DNA of 64,000 bases from JAXLRU01 sp046330935 (GTDB taxonomy: Bacteria > Actinomycetota > Actinomycetes > Actinomycetales > Kineosporiaceae), in the NCBI GenBank assembly GCA_046330935.1, contig JAXLRU010000013.1, positions 1-64,000 of the forward strand, written 5' to 3'. The translations under genes were made by a program, and so were the position numbers. Below the pieces are notes generated by a model. It worked only from the letters and a program-made list of their open reading frames with translations. It ran no database searches and was not told the DNA's origin. Below, piece after piece: positions 1 to 7,830 of this stretch (its first letter is position 1; the number at the start of each line of letters is the position of its first letter).

Positions 1-146
1 CGGCCAAGGTGACCCGCTCGGCGCTGCAGAACGCGGCCAGCATCGCGGCCCTGTTCCTCACCACCGAGGCCGTCGTGGCCGACAAGCCCGAGAAGGCCGC
101 CCCGGCGGCGCCGGGCGGCGGCGACCTGGGTGGCATGGACTTCTGA
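1..146 (+). CDS. groL: Chaperonin GroEL, C-terminal end (partial)
   Basis: The window opens inside a coding frame (first full codon at base 3) that ends with TGA at 144-146. It encodes about 47 residues beginning AKVTRSALQNAASIAALFLT and ending in the Gly/Met-rich tail GGGDLGGMDF. This matches the C-terminus of the 60-kDa chaperonin, which folds cytosolic proteins inside a double ring with GroES; the flexible tail projects into the cavity. A strong hairpin follows at once. Actinobacteria often carry two GroEL paralogues, and the part seen cannot say which this is, although the GGM-type tail (rather than a His-rich one) favours the general chaperonin. Confidence 0.93.
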   Translation, partial: AKVTRSALQNAASIAALFLTTEAVVADKPEKAAPAAPGGGDLGGMDF

Positions 147-190
147 TCCGTGCCCGCCGGGGCTTCGTGCCCCGGTCGCTCGACCCTGAC

Positions 191-222
191 GAAGGGCGGT
201 CCCGCGTGCGGGGCCGCCCTTC
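191..222 (+). terminator. Intrinsic terminator-like hairpin after groEL
   Basis: GAAGGGCGGTCCC (191-203) pairs with GGGGCCGCCCTTC (210-222): 13 bp with one G:T wobble and a 6-base loop, 44 bases after the groEL stop. There is no U-tract, as is usual in such GC-rich genomes. Confidence 0.75.
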
Positions 223-312
223 GGCGTCCCCGGGTTCGGGGCGGGCCGGCTGCCCCGGAAAGGCGACCCTTCGGGGCCACAGGCTCGGCCTGCCACCTCC
301 GCCTCGGGCACG

Positions 313-318
313 TAGGCT
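313..318 (+). promoter_or_regulatory. -10 box TAGGCT for a leaderless moaE transcript
   Basis: TAGGCT fits the actinobacterial TAnnnT -10 consensus and ends six bases before the GTG start of moaE at 325. Transcription would then begin at or next to the start codon. No Shine-Dalgarno sequence precedes this GTG, which agrees with leaderless translation. No clear -35 is visible. Confidence 0.5.
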
Positions 319-324
319 GATCGG

Positions 325-786
325 GTGAGCACCGCCCGCGACACCTCCCGCCGTCGCCCGCCCGCGCGCCGGGTCGTGCTCAGCGAGGTGGGGGAGCAGC
401 CGCTCGACGTCGCGCGCCACGAGCACCTCGTGGAGGATCCGTCGGCCGGGGCCGTGGTGAGCTTCGTGGGGGCCGTCCGCGACCACGACGGCGGCCGCGG
501 CGTCACCATGATCGAGTACGTGGGGCACCCCAGCGCCCCCGACATCCTGCGCCGGGTCGCGGCCGACGTCGCGGCCCGCACCGACGTCGAGTCCCTCGCG
601 GTCTCGCACCGGCTGGGCCCCCTGGCGATCGGGGACGCCGCCCTGGTCGTCGCCGTCTCCGCCGCGCACCGACAGGAGGCGTTCGGGGCGGCCGCCCTGC
701 TCGTCGACGAGGTGAAGGAGCACCTGCCCGTCTGGAAGCGGCAGGTGTTCGCCGACGGCGAGGAGGAATGGGTCGCCTGCCCCTGA
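325..786 (+). CDS. moaE: Molybdopterin synthase catalytic subunit MoaE
   Basis: A 153-residue cytosolic protein of normal family length. MoaE inserts two sulfurs, carried on the MoaD C-terminal thiocarboxylate, into cyclic pyranopterin monophosphate to make molybdopterin. Recognisable blocks are FVGAVRDHDGG (about residues 48-58), IEYVGHP, SHRLGPLAIGD and the C-terminal EVKEHLPVWKRQ, which carries the conserved active-site lysines. The GTG start has no Shine-Dalgarno but has a -10 box six bases upstream. It converges on moaD, with 13 bases between the stop codons; moaA and moaD lie on the other strand, so the pathway genes sit in two facing units. Confidence 0.93.
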   Translation: MSTARDTSRRRPPARRVVLSEVGEQPLDVARHEHLVEDPSAGAVVSFVGAVRDHDGGRGVTMIEYVGHPSAPDILRRVAADVAARTDVESLAVSHRLGPLAIGDAALVVAVSAAHRQEAFGAAALLVDEVKEHLPVWKRQVFADGEEEWVACP

Positions 787-799
787 GGGGGCTCGGTGC

Positions 800-1150
800 T
801 CAGCCGCCTGCGAAGGGCGGTAGGACGTCCACCTCGGCACCGTCGTGCAGCCGCACCTCGGGCCCGGCGTGGACGCCGTCCAGCAGGAACGACGACGCGG
901 ACAGCACGCGGTCGAGGCGGCCCGCGTGGGAGCGGTGCAGGCTCGTGACGAGATCGGCCAGCCGCGCCCCTGCCGCCAGCTCCACCCGCTCGGCGTCCCG
1001 ACCCGCGGCCGCGGCGGCGCCGGCGAAGTAGCGGACGTCGACACTCAGCGCCGCGGCGGGCGTGTGGCTCGGCGCGGCGACGGGTTCGTGGCTCGGGGCA
1101 GGGACGCCTGCGGGTGGGGTGGTCGTCCCGCCACCGCTGGACACGGGCAC
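800..1150 (-). CDS. moaD: Molybdopterin synthase sulfur carrier MoaD (ThiS/MoaD family)
   Basis: A 116-residue protein whose last ~82 residues form a ubiquitin-like MoaD fold: VDVRYFAGAAAAAG, then a Leu-rich helix, and the terminal PPFAGG. The final Gly-Gly is the site that is adenylated and converted to thiocarboxylate before sulfur is passed to MoaE. The first ~34 residues are Pro/Ala-rich and absent from typical ~80-residue MoaD, so the true start may lie further in. The GTG start at 1150 follows the moaA TGA after one base, so the two genes are translationally coupled. Confidence 0.88.
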   Translation of the reverse strand: MPVSSGGGTTTPPAGVPAPSHEPVAAPSHTPAAALSVDVRYFAGAAAAAGRDAERVELAAGARLADLVTSLHRSHAGRLDRVLSASSFLLDGVHAGPEVRLHDGAEVDVLPPFAGG

Positions 1151-1151
1151 G

Positions 1152-2207
1152 TCAGCCTCCGATCGCGCTCATGGGCCGCTGCGGCCGCGAGAACCGAGGG
1201 TCGTCGATGCCGTGGCCCGCGGCCTTGTGCCACATCGCCGTGCGCCACGCCCGGGCGAGGGTCTCGTCGTCGGCGCCGTCGCGCAGGAGCTTGCGCAGGT
1301 CGGTCTCGACGGTGGCGAACAGGCACGAGCGAACCTGGCCGTCGGCGGTCAGCCGGGTGCGGTCGCAGTCGCCGCAGAACGGCCGGGTGACCGAGCCGAC
1401 GATGCCGACCGGGCCCCCGGGGCCGCCCTCGCGCGGCTCGGCCCACCACGTCTCGGCGGGGGCGGCGCCGCGATGGCCGGGCTCCTGCGCCGTGAGCCGG
1501 AACCGCGCGGACAGGCCGTCGAGGATCTCCTGGGTGGTGACCATGCTCGAGCGGTCCCACGACCCGTGCGGCTCCAGCGGCATCTGCTCGATGAACCGCA
1601 GGTGCAGGCCTCGCTCCAGCGCCCAGGCGAGCAGGTCGGGGGCCTCGTCGTCGTTGGTGCCTCGCATCAGCACCGTGTTGATCTTCACCGGGCTGAGCCC
1701 TGCCTCACGCGCGGCCTCGATCCCCTCGAGGACGTCGGTCAGGCGGGCCCGCCGGGTCAGGGTCAGGAAGCGGTCGGGCCGCAGGGTGTCCAGGGAGATG
1801 TTGATCCGGTGCAGCCCCGCCTCGTGCAGGGCACGCGCGCGGTGGCGCAGCCCCAGGCCATTCGTCGTCACCGCCGTGCGCGGGGGCAGGCCCTGCCAAG
1901 TGCGCAGCGCCACCGTCCGGGAGATCAGCGACTCGAGGCCGCTGCGCAGGAGCGGTTCCCCGCCGGTGAACCTGATCTCCTCCACGCCGAGGTCGCGCAC
2001 GGCGACGGCGATCAGCCGGAAGAGCTCTTCGTCGTCCAGCTGCTGGGCGGGGGGCATCCAGTCGAGGCCCTCGGCCGGCATGCAGTAGCCGCAGCGGAGG
2101 TTGCAGCGGTCGGTCAGCGAGACCCGCAGGTTGGTCGCCACCCTGCCGAACCTGTCGACCAGGTGCCGCTGAGGGGGCCGGGGCATGCCCAGCGGGACGC
2201 GGACCAC
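1152..2207 (-). CDS. moaA: GTP 3',8-cyclase MoaA (radical SAM)
   Basis: A 351-residue radical SAM enzyme that converts GTP to 3',8-cyclo-GTP, the first committed step of molybdenum cofactor synthesis. The SAM-binding [4Fe-4S] motif CNLRCGYC is at residues 35-42, followed by FTGGEPLL. The C-terminal substrate-side cluster is FCGDCDRTRL with a further Cys in RSCLF. The C-terminus ends in Gly-Gly, as is needed for MoaA activity. GTG at 2207 is taken as the start; an ATG at 2186 is an alternative and neither has a strong Shine-Dalgarno. It is the first gene of the moaA-moaD unit. Confidence 0.95.
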   Translation of the reverse strand: MVRVPLGMPRPPQRHLVDRFGRVATNLRVSLTDRCNLRCGYCMPAEGLDWMPPAQQLDDEELFRLIAVAVRDLGVEEIRFTGGEPLLRSGLESLISRTVALRTWQGLPPRTAVTTNGLGLRHRARALHEAGLHRINISLDTLRPDRFLTLTRRARLTDVLEGIEAAREAGLSPVKINTVLMRGTNDDEAPDLLAWALERGLHLRFIEQMPLEPHGSWDRSSMVTTQEILDGLSARFRLTAQEPGHRGAAPAETWWAEPREGGPGGPVGIVGSVTRPFCGDCDRTRLTADGQVRSCLFATVETDLRKLLRDGADDETLARAWRTAMWHKAAGHGIDDPRFSRPQRPMSAIGG

Positions 2208-2386
2208 CGGCCCAGGGTAACCGGGGCTGTCCGGAGGGGCACGTCCGTCCGTCCGGCGGACCGGTGGCCCTCACGCCGGCCGGGACGACGCGGGCCCGTC
2301 CTCGGGACGCGCGTCCGATGTGAGGAAGAGAACAACCGTGGTAGCTTGAAACCAAGGTAAACAGAAGGTGAACAGGAGGTGGAGCA

Positions 2387-2569
2387 ATGGCGACGTCATG
2401 GATGCCCGAGCCCGAGGTGGAGGCCCGACCGCTGCGTCCCCGTGCCCACTGGGTGTCGATGCCCGACGGTCAGGGGCGTTCCCGGCTGACCATGGTCTGG
2501 GCGGTTCCCGACCCGTTGCCCTCGGGCCTGCCGACCGCCACGGCCGTCCGCTCCTCGCAGACGCGCTGA
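2387..2569 (+). CDS. Small 60-residue protein, function unknown
   Basis: The ATG at 2387 is preceded by an excellent ribosome-binding site (AACAGGAGGTGGAGC), and the leader just upstream is unusually A/T-rich for this genome. The protein starts MATSWMPEPEVEARPLRPRA and contains HWVSMPDGQGRSRLTMVW. It has no signal peptide or membrane segment. The evenly spread Trp/Pro pattern looks like a real small actinobacterial protein and not a chance frame. It diverges from moaA and is followed by a near-ideal terminator at 2633-2665. No function can be assigned. Confidence 0.7.
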   Translation: MATSWMPEPEVEARPLRPRAHWVSMPDGQGRSRLTMVWAVPDPLPSGLPTATAVRSSQTR

Positions 2570-2632
2570 GGAGACCGAGCCCGCCACGCACCCCTTCCGG
2601 GCCCCTGTACCCCGAAGGGCGCCGCAGCACCC

Positions 2633-2665
2633 GTGACCCCGCGCACCCCCGGTGCGCGGGGTCAC
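2633..2665. terminator. Bidirectional terminator, perfect 15-bp stem
   Basis: GTGACCCCGCGCACC (2633-2647) and GGTGCGCGGGGTCAC (2651-2665) are perfect inverted copies with a CCC loop. The hairpin lies between the converging small gene (ends 2569) and the WXG100 gene (ends 2699) and probably serves both. Confidence 0.85.
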
Positions 2666-2698
2666 TGCTGTCGAGGGACCCGGCGGCGCGAGTCCCCG

Positions 2699-2989
2699 TC
2701 ACTGCCGCATCCGGCGCACCGCCTCGTCCTCGGCGTCGGCGTAGCGCCGCCCCGTGGCCGCGAGGACGGCCGCCACCGTCCGCAGGTCGGCGACGACACG
2801 GTGCTGCGTCGCGCGCCAGCGCTCGGCCACCTGCCCGAAGGCGGTGGCCGCCGACCCCTGCCACCCGCGCTCCAGCTCCGCCAGATGGCCCGTCATCGCG
2901 CCCACCTCGGCCTCGATCCTGCCCGCGCAGGCCGAGGCCGCCGCCGCCGTCGCCCCCACCCTGGCCACGTCGACCTCGAACTCGTCCAT
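2699..2989 (-). CDS. WXG100-family (ESAT-6-like) small protein
   Basis: A 96-residue protein of classical WXG100 length. The central WQG turn (RGWQGSAATAF) lies between two amphipathic helices, as in EsxA/EsxB helical hairpins, which are substrates or structural partners of type VII secretion. A second helix continues through ERWRATQHRVVADLRTVAAV, and a C-terminal YADAEDEA segment resembles the YxxxD/E secretion signal (established for the family). The ATG at 2989 is chosen because the protein then has family length and GAGGACGAG lies upstream. No ESX ATPase or other type VII gene is seen nearby, so this is an orphan. Confidence 0.8.
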   Translation of the reverse strand: MDEFEVDVARVGATAAAASACAGRIEAEVGAMTGHLAELERGWQGSAATAFGQVAERWRATQHRVVADLRTVAAVLAATGRRYADAEDEAVRRMRQ

Positions 2990-3282
2990 CTCTCGTCCTC
3001 CCACTGCTGCTCGTCGCTGCTCGACGGGTCGCGCTGCCTTCGCCGACCGCCCCGTGACGCTCGCAGGAGGGGCCCGAGGAGCCGGGGGTCGCCGTCCACA
3101 GCGCGCCGCGTCGGCGTCACGGTCCACAGGGGTGGGACCCTCGTCCGTCCTCGACAGGGGCGCCCGGCTCCTCGCCGTCCACAGGGCGCCCTTCGTGCGG
3201 ATGGCGGCGAGGGTGAGCTGCTGCCAGCATCGCCTCGTCCCCGCGGGATGATCTCCCGCACTCGGCGGCGTTGAGGGCGGCC

Positions 3283-4509
3283 ATGGCGCGACGCGGACTC
3301 CTCCACCTCCACCACACCGACGCGAACCACCGCGTCACCTCACTCGAACTGTTCTTCGACCTCGTCTTCGTGCTCGCTCTGACGCAGGTCACGACCTACC
3401 TGGCCGCGCACCTGACCGCCGAGGGAGCCGTGCGCGGGCTGCTCGTGCTCGCCGTCATGTGGTGGAGCTGGGGCGGCTTCACGTGGCTCACCAACTACGT
3501 GCGGGCCGATCACGGCGCCGTCCGCCCGATCCTCGTCGTGGTGATGGCCGCCGCGCTGGTGATGACGCTGGCCATCCCCGAGGTGTTCGACGACGGCGAC
3601 GGCGAGCCCCCCTCGGGCCCGCTCGTCTTCGCCGGCGCGTACGTCGTGCTGCGGCTCATGCACCTCACGCTGTTCGCGCTCGCCGGCCGTGAGGACCCGC
3701 AGCTGCTCGGCACCCTCGCCCGGTTCTCGATCCCGAGCGTGATCGGCACCGGCTTCCTCGTCGTCGCCGCCTTCAGCGACGGTCGCTGGCAGACGCTGTG
3801 GTGGCTGCTGGCGGTCGTCGGCGACCTCGGCGGCACGTTGATCGTCAATGCCGGCGGGTGGCGGCTGCCCGCGCCCGGGCACTTCGCCGAGCGGCACGGC
3901 CTGGTCGTCATCCTCGCCCTGGGCGAGTCGCTGGTGGCGGTCGGCGTCGGTACCGAGGGGCTGAGCCTGTCGTGGGCCGCGATGCTCGCCGCGGTGCTCG
4001 CGTTGTCGCTGGTGGCCTGCCTGTGGTGGATCTACTTCGACGTCGTGGCGGGCGTCGCCGAGCGCCGTCTCGCCTCGCTCGAGGGGGCAGCGCGCGCGGC
4101 GCTGGGCCGCGACTCCTACTCCTACCTGCACTTCCCGATGGTCGCGGGGATCATCTTCGTGGCCCTCGGCCTGAAGAAGACCCTCGGCGCGGTCGCCGAC
4201 TCCGAGCACTACGGCCCCAGCGAGCCCCTGCATGGCCTGCCCTTGATCGGCCTGTACGGGGGCGTCGCCCTCTACCTCCTCGCCCACGTCGCGTTCCGCT
4301 GGCGCAACCTGGGCAGCACCAACTGGCGCCGGCTCGGCGTCGCCGCCGTGCTCCTGGCCGCGATCCCCCTCGTGTCCCACCTGCCCGCGCTGGTGCAGCT
4401 CGGCCTCGTCGTCGTCGCCCTCATGGCGCTCTGCAGCTACGAGTCCTTGCGGTTCCGCACCTGGCGGCACGAGCTGCAGCACGCCGAGAGACACGAGGCG
4501 CACGCATGA
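3283..4509 (+). CDS. Low temperature requirement protein A (LtrA) family membrane protein
   Basis: About 408 residues with a dense series of hydrophobic segments. The N-terminal LELFFDLVFVLALTQ and the following WWSWGGFTWLTNY are hallmarks of the LtrA family. LtrA was named from a Listeria cold-growth mutant; the biochemical role is unknown. The ATG at 3283 follows a GAGGG purine stretch; an in-frame TTG at 3271 is an alternative. The stop overlaps the next start as ATGA, so the downstream pirin gene was translationally coupled to it. Confidence 0.88.
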   Translation: MARRGLLHLHHTDANHRVTSLELFFDLVFVLALTQVTTYLAAHLTAEGAVRGLLVLAVMWWSWGGFTWLTNYVRADHGAVRPILVVVMAAALVMTLAIPEVFDDGDGEPPSGPLVFAGAYVVLRLMHLTLFALAGREDPQLLGTLARFSIPSVIGTGFLVVAAFSDGRWQTLWWLLAVVGDLGGTLIVNAGGWRLPAPGHFAERHGLVVILALGESLVAVGVGTEGLSLSWAAMLAAVLALSLVACLWWIYFDVVAGVAERRLASLEGAARAALGRDSYSYLHFPMVAGIIFVALGLKKTLGAVADSEHYGPSEPLHGLPLIGLYGGVALYLLAHVAFRWRNLGSTNWRRLGVAAVLLAAIPLVSHLPALVQLGLVVVALMALCSYESLRFRTWRHELQHAERHEAHA

Positions 4510-5514
4510 GCAACACCGAGGCCACGCCCGACGAGATCACCTGCCCGTCCGCGCAGGCGCCGGGCGCGGAGATAGAGCTCCTGGACCCGGTGCCGGTGGC
4601 ACTCGGAGGGCCTCGGGGCATGCCGGTGCTGCGGACGCTGCCGCACCGGCACCGCCGCATGGTCGGCGCCTGGTGCTTCCTCGACGCCTACGGCCCGGTG
4701 GCGTTGGGCGAGGGCACCCCTGGCATGCAGGTGGCGCCGCACCCCCCACACCGGGCTGCAGACGGTGAGCTGGCTCGTGCAGGGGGAGATCCTGCACCGC
4801 GACAGCCTGGGCAGCGTGCAGCTGGTGGAGCCGGGCCAGCTCAACCTGATGACCGCGGGCCGCGGGATCAGCCACAGCGAGCAGACCCCAGCCGAGCACG
4901 GCCCCCTGCTGCACGGCGTCCAGCTCTGGGTGGCCCTGCCCGACGCCTCGCGCGGCACCGAACCGGCGTTCGAGCACCGCGCCGACCTTCCGCGCCTGAG
5001 TCTGCCCGGGGTGGGGGACTCCGCCGCCGAGGTCGTGGTGATCATGGGGGAGGTGGCCGGTCATGCCAGCCGGGCGGCGGTGCACTCGCCGCTGGTCGCC
5101 GCCGAGGTGAGCGTGCGCGGAACCGTCGACCTGCCGCTGTCGCCCGAGTTCGAGCACGCGCTGCTGGTGCTCGACGGCGAGATCGACGTGAGCGCCGGCG
5201 AGGACGGGGCGGACGCCGCCACGGCACTGGCCCCCGGCCCACTGCTCTACCTCGGTGGCTCGCGCCCCGGCGTCCGCGTCCGGTCCGAGCCGGGGCAGCT
5301 GGCCCGGCTGCTCCTCATCGGCGGCACACCGCTGGGGGAGGACCTGGTCATGTGGTGGAACTTCGTGGGCCGCAGCCACGAGGAGATCGTCACGGCCCGC
5401 GAGGACTGGCAGGCGGGTCGAGGGTTCGGCGAGGTGGTGGGCTACCCCGGCGAGCGGTTGCCGGCCCCGGCGCTGCCCGGCGTCCGGCTGCGCCCCCGGC
5501 CGCCGTCGAGCTGA
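4506..5514 (+). pseudogene. Pirin family protein, broken by a +1 frameshift in a C6 run
   Basis: Reading from ATG 4506 (overlapping the LtrA stop) gives an ordinary pirin N-terminus through GTPGMQVAPHP. The frame is then lost at six consecutive Cs (4742-4747). With five Cs the frame would read HPHTGLQTVSWLVQGEILHR and run intact through GRGISHSEQ, the cupin barrel and a second cupin to TGA at 5512-5514. Pirins are bicupin metalloproteins, some with quercetinase activity. All other conserved blocks are present, so this is either a very recent mutation or a homopolymer sequencing error. The repaired protein would be about 335 residues. Confidence 0.88.
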
Positions 5515-5528
5515 CCGCCCGCACGCGC

Positions 5529-5572
5529 GACCGCCGCGGTCACGGGGGATGAGATCCGTGACCGCGGCGGTC
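5529..5572 (+). terminator. Terminator after pirin, perfect 17-bp stem
   Basis: GACCGCCGCGGTCACGG (5529-5545) is perfectly complementary to CCGTGACCGCGGCGGTC (5556-5572) across a 10-base loop. It starts 15 bases after the pirin stop. Confidence 0.85.
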
Positions 5573-5760
5573 GGGTCCCGAGTTCCTCGGGGTGGGCGGC
5601 GGCCGTCCTCCGCTGCCCGGTGGGGGAGCCGCCCGGTCGCGCTCCGCCCTGGTCCTGCGTTTCCCCCGGTCCTGCCATTCCCCTGGTCCTGCGACGCGGC
5701 TGCACCCGCGTCCCCTGGTGCCGCTGCACCGGCACTGCGCCCGCACCCGTGGGAGGGGGC

Positions 5761-5885
5761 GTCGCGCGGCGGGCCGTGAGGCTCCCGACTCCCGGGCCCG
5801 CCGCGCGACGGATGACCCGGCGGCACCGTTCAGGGGGACGGTGCCGCCGGTCCCTCCCCGGTCGCGCCCGATCCGGGGAGGGACC
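5761..5885. terminator. Three consecutive large hairpins in a convergent gap
   Basis: The 450-base stretch between pirin and the S1C protease holds no credible gene. It contains three back-to-back hairpins: GTCGCGCGGCGGGCC (5761-5775) with 5795-5809; CGGCGGCACCGT (5818-5829) with 5838-5849; GGTCCCTCCCCGG (5849-5861) with 5873-5885. All arms are perfect. With the hairpin at 5529-5572 this makes four in 360 bases. They lie on the 3' side of both converging genes, so termination in both directions is the simplest role. Upstream, 5660-5700 holds three short CC(C/T)GGTCCTGC-type direct repeats. Confidence 0.65.
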
Positions 5886-5967
5886 CTCCCGTCGGGGTTC
5901 GGGAGGGGTGGTTCCGGCCGGGCGCCCCGGGAAGGGGGAGAGGGGCGAGGCGCCCGGCCGTGGGGGA

Positions 5968-7676
5968 TCAGCCGACGTTGTCGGGCCGGACCCCGAGCGT
6001 GACGGTGACGTCCTGGGTCTTGCCGTCGCGCACGATCGTGAGCTTCACGCTTTCGTTGGCCCGCTTTTCACGGACCTGGGCCACGAGGGAGTCGGCCCCG
6101 GCGATCGCCTCGTCGTTCATGGCGATCACGGCGTCACCCTTCTTGAGACCGGCCTTGGCGGCGGGCGAGCCGGCAGTCACCTCGCCGAGCACGGCGGCCT
6201 GGCGCCGCGCGCCGTCCACCTCGACGCGGCTGTCCTGCAGCTGCACGCCCAGCCAGGCGTGCTCGACCGTCTTGCCGTCGGAGGCGATCAGCTGCTCCGA
6301 GACCGACTTCGCCTCGTTCGAGGGGATCGCGAAGCCGAGGCCGATGCTGCCCGACTGGCTGCTCTGCCCGGGGAACAGGCCCGAGCCGCTGCCGAGCGTC
6401 GCGATGGAACTCGTGATGCCGATGACCCGGCCCTGCGCGTCGAGCAGGGCCCCACCGCTGTTGCCGGGGTTGATCGAGGCGTCGGTCTGGATCGCGTTGG
6501 TGACGACCTGGTCCGAGCCGTTCCCGTCCTGCGACTGTGCCGTCACGGGACGGTTCACCGCGGAGACGATGCCGGTGGTGACGGTGTGCGACAGGCCCAG
6601 CGGGTTGCCGATCGCCATCACCGGGGAACCGACCGTGACCTGGTCGGAGTCGCCGAGCGTGGCCGCGGTCAGGTCCTTCGGGGGCTTGGTCATCCGGATG
6701 ACCGCGAGGTCGGTGGACGGGTCGGTGCCGACGACCGTCGCGTCGAACTCCCGGCCGTCGCTGAGCACCACGACGACCTTCTCGGCATCGGCGACCACGT
6801 GGTTGTTCGTGACGATGTTGCCCGAGGTGTCGAGCACGACGCCCGACCCCTGGCCGCCGCCCTGCCCGGTACTCACCTGGACCGCGACGACGCTGGGAGC
6901 CACCGCGTCGGCGACGGCCTTCCAGTCGGGGCTGCTGGTCGATCCGCCCGGGACGACGGGCGCACTCTGCGCGCGGGTCGCCGCGGGAGCGGCTGCGGGG
7001 CTGTCGTCGTCGAGGGCCGACGTGATGCCCACCGTCATGCCGCTGGCCAGGACCGCCGCGGCGAGGCTGGAGCCGAACACCGCGAACCAGCCCGGCCCGC
7101 GACGCTCGGCGCGCGGGCCCGCGTAGGGCGGGCCTGCGGGGCCGCCACCCTGCGGCGTGACGTCGAAGGTCGGCATCGAGGCGGTGCTGAACTGCTCGGT
7201 GGGCTGGGCGTGCGTGGCCGGGTAAGGGCTGAACGCGCTGCCCGCGGGGGCGGGCGGCGGCGGGAGCGGGCTGCCGTTCGGGGCCGGTGCCGCGGGGGCC
7301 GGTGCCGAGCCCGCGTACCCCTGGGGGGCGCCGACGGCGGCCAGCTGGCGCTCGCCGTTCGCCCCGCCCGGGACCGCCCAGGAGGGGGCCGCGCCGTAGC
7401 CGGCCGGCTGGGGCGCGGGCTGCGGGGCGGGGGGCTGCGGGGCGGGGGGCTGCGCCGGCTGCGTGCTCTCGGGGGCGAAGGGCCAGGCGCGCCGGGGGGC
7501 GGCGTGCGCGGGCGGCGTCGCGGCGGGGGCCTGCGCGGCCGCGGGGTACTGGGGGGTGACGGGGGCCTCGCCCAGGGGGTGGGGGCCGCGGCCGTCGGGG
7601 CGGGGGCCGCCGGCGTGCCGCCCTGCGCCCAGCCCGAGCCTGCGGGCTCGGGGGTCTCGTTCGTCGTGTCACTCAT
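5968..7676 (-). CDS. HtrA-like S1C serine protease with PDZ domain; frameshift in N-terminal linker
   Basis: The catalytic part reads from ATG 7176: a transmembrane segment (WFAVFGSSLAAAVLASGM), then a trypsin-like domain with His in TNNHVVADA, Asp in STDLAVIRM and Ser in NPGNSGGALL, and a C-terminal PDZ domain ending near 5968. This is the layout of membrane-anchored actinobacterial HtrA/PepD periplasmic quality-control proteases. The likely true start is ATG 7676 (MSDTTNETPEP), which has a good site AGAGGTGA. That frame is lost near 7575-7585 at two G5 runs (C5 on the coding strand). One extra C would join it to a sensible Pro/Gln-rich cytoplasmic tail leading into frame at 7176. Either the tail is miscalled by one base or the gene now starts internally. 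Confidence 0.85.
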
Positions 7677-7816
7677 CGTGGTTCACCTCTCGCTGTCCGG
7701 CGTGAGACCAGTAAGCCGGAGCTGTCTGGGCGCACCCTCCGCCGATCCTGGGAGTTGGCTGAGAGGCCACGGCGAAGGCGCCACGAGGATCTGCCCGCCC
7801 CGCGTCCCGGCGCCGT

Positions 7817-7822
7817 TAGGCT
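7817..7822 (+). promoter_or_regulatory. -10 box TAGGCT before the three-gene operon
   Basis: TAGGCT (TAnnnT) ends eight bases before GTG 7831, close to a leaderless arrangement. No Shine-Dalgarno is evident at this GTG. The 154-base divergent gap 7677-7830 also serves the S1C protease. Confidence 0.45.
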
Positions 7823-7830
7823 CAGGGACC

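Noticed and set aside
5620..7830. Extension of the first operon gene's frame upstream across the S1C protease
   Set aside because: The frame is open only because of base composition; the protease occupies the other strand and the operon gene has a -10 box and GTG at 7831.
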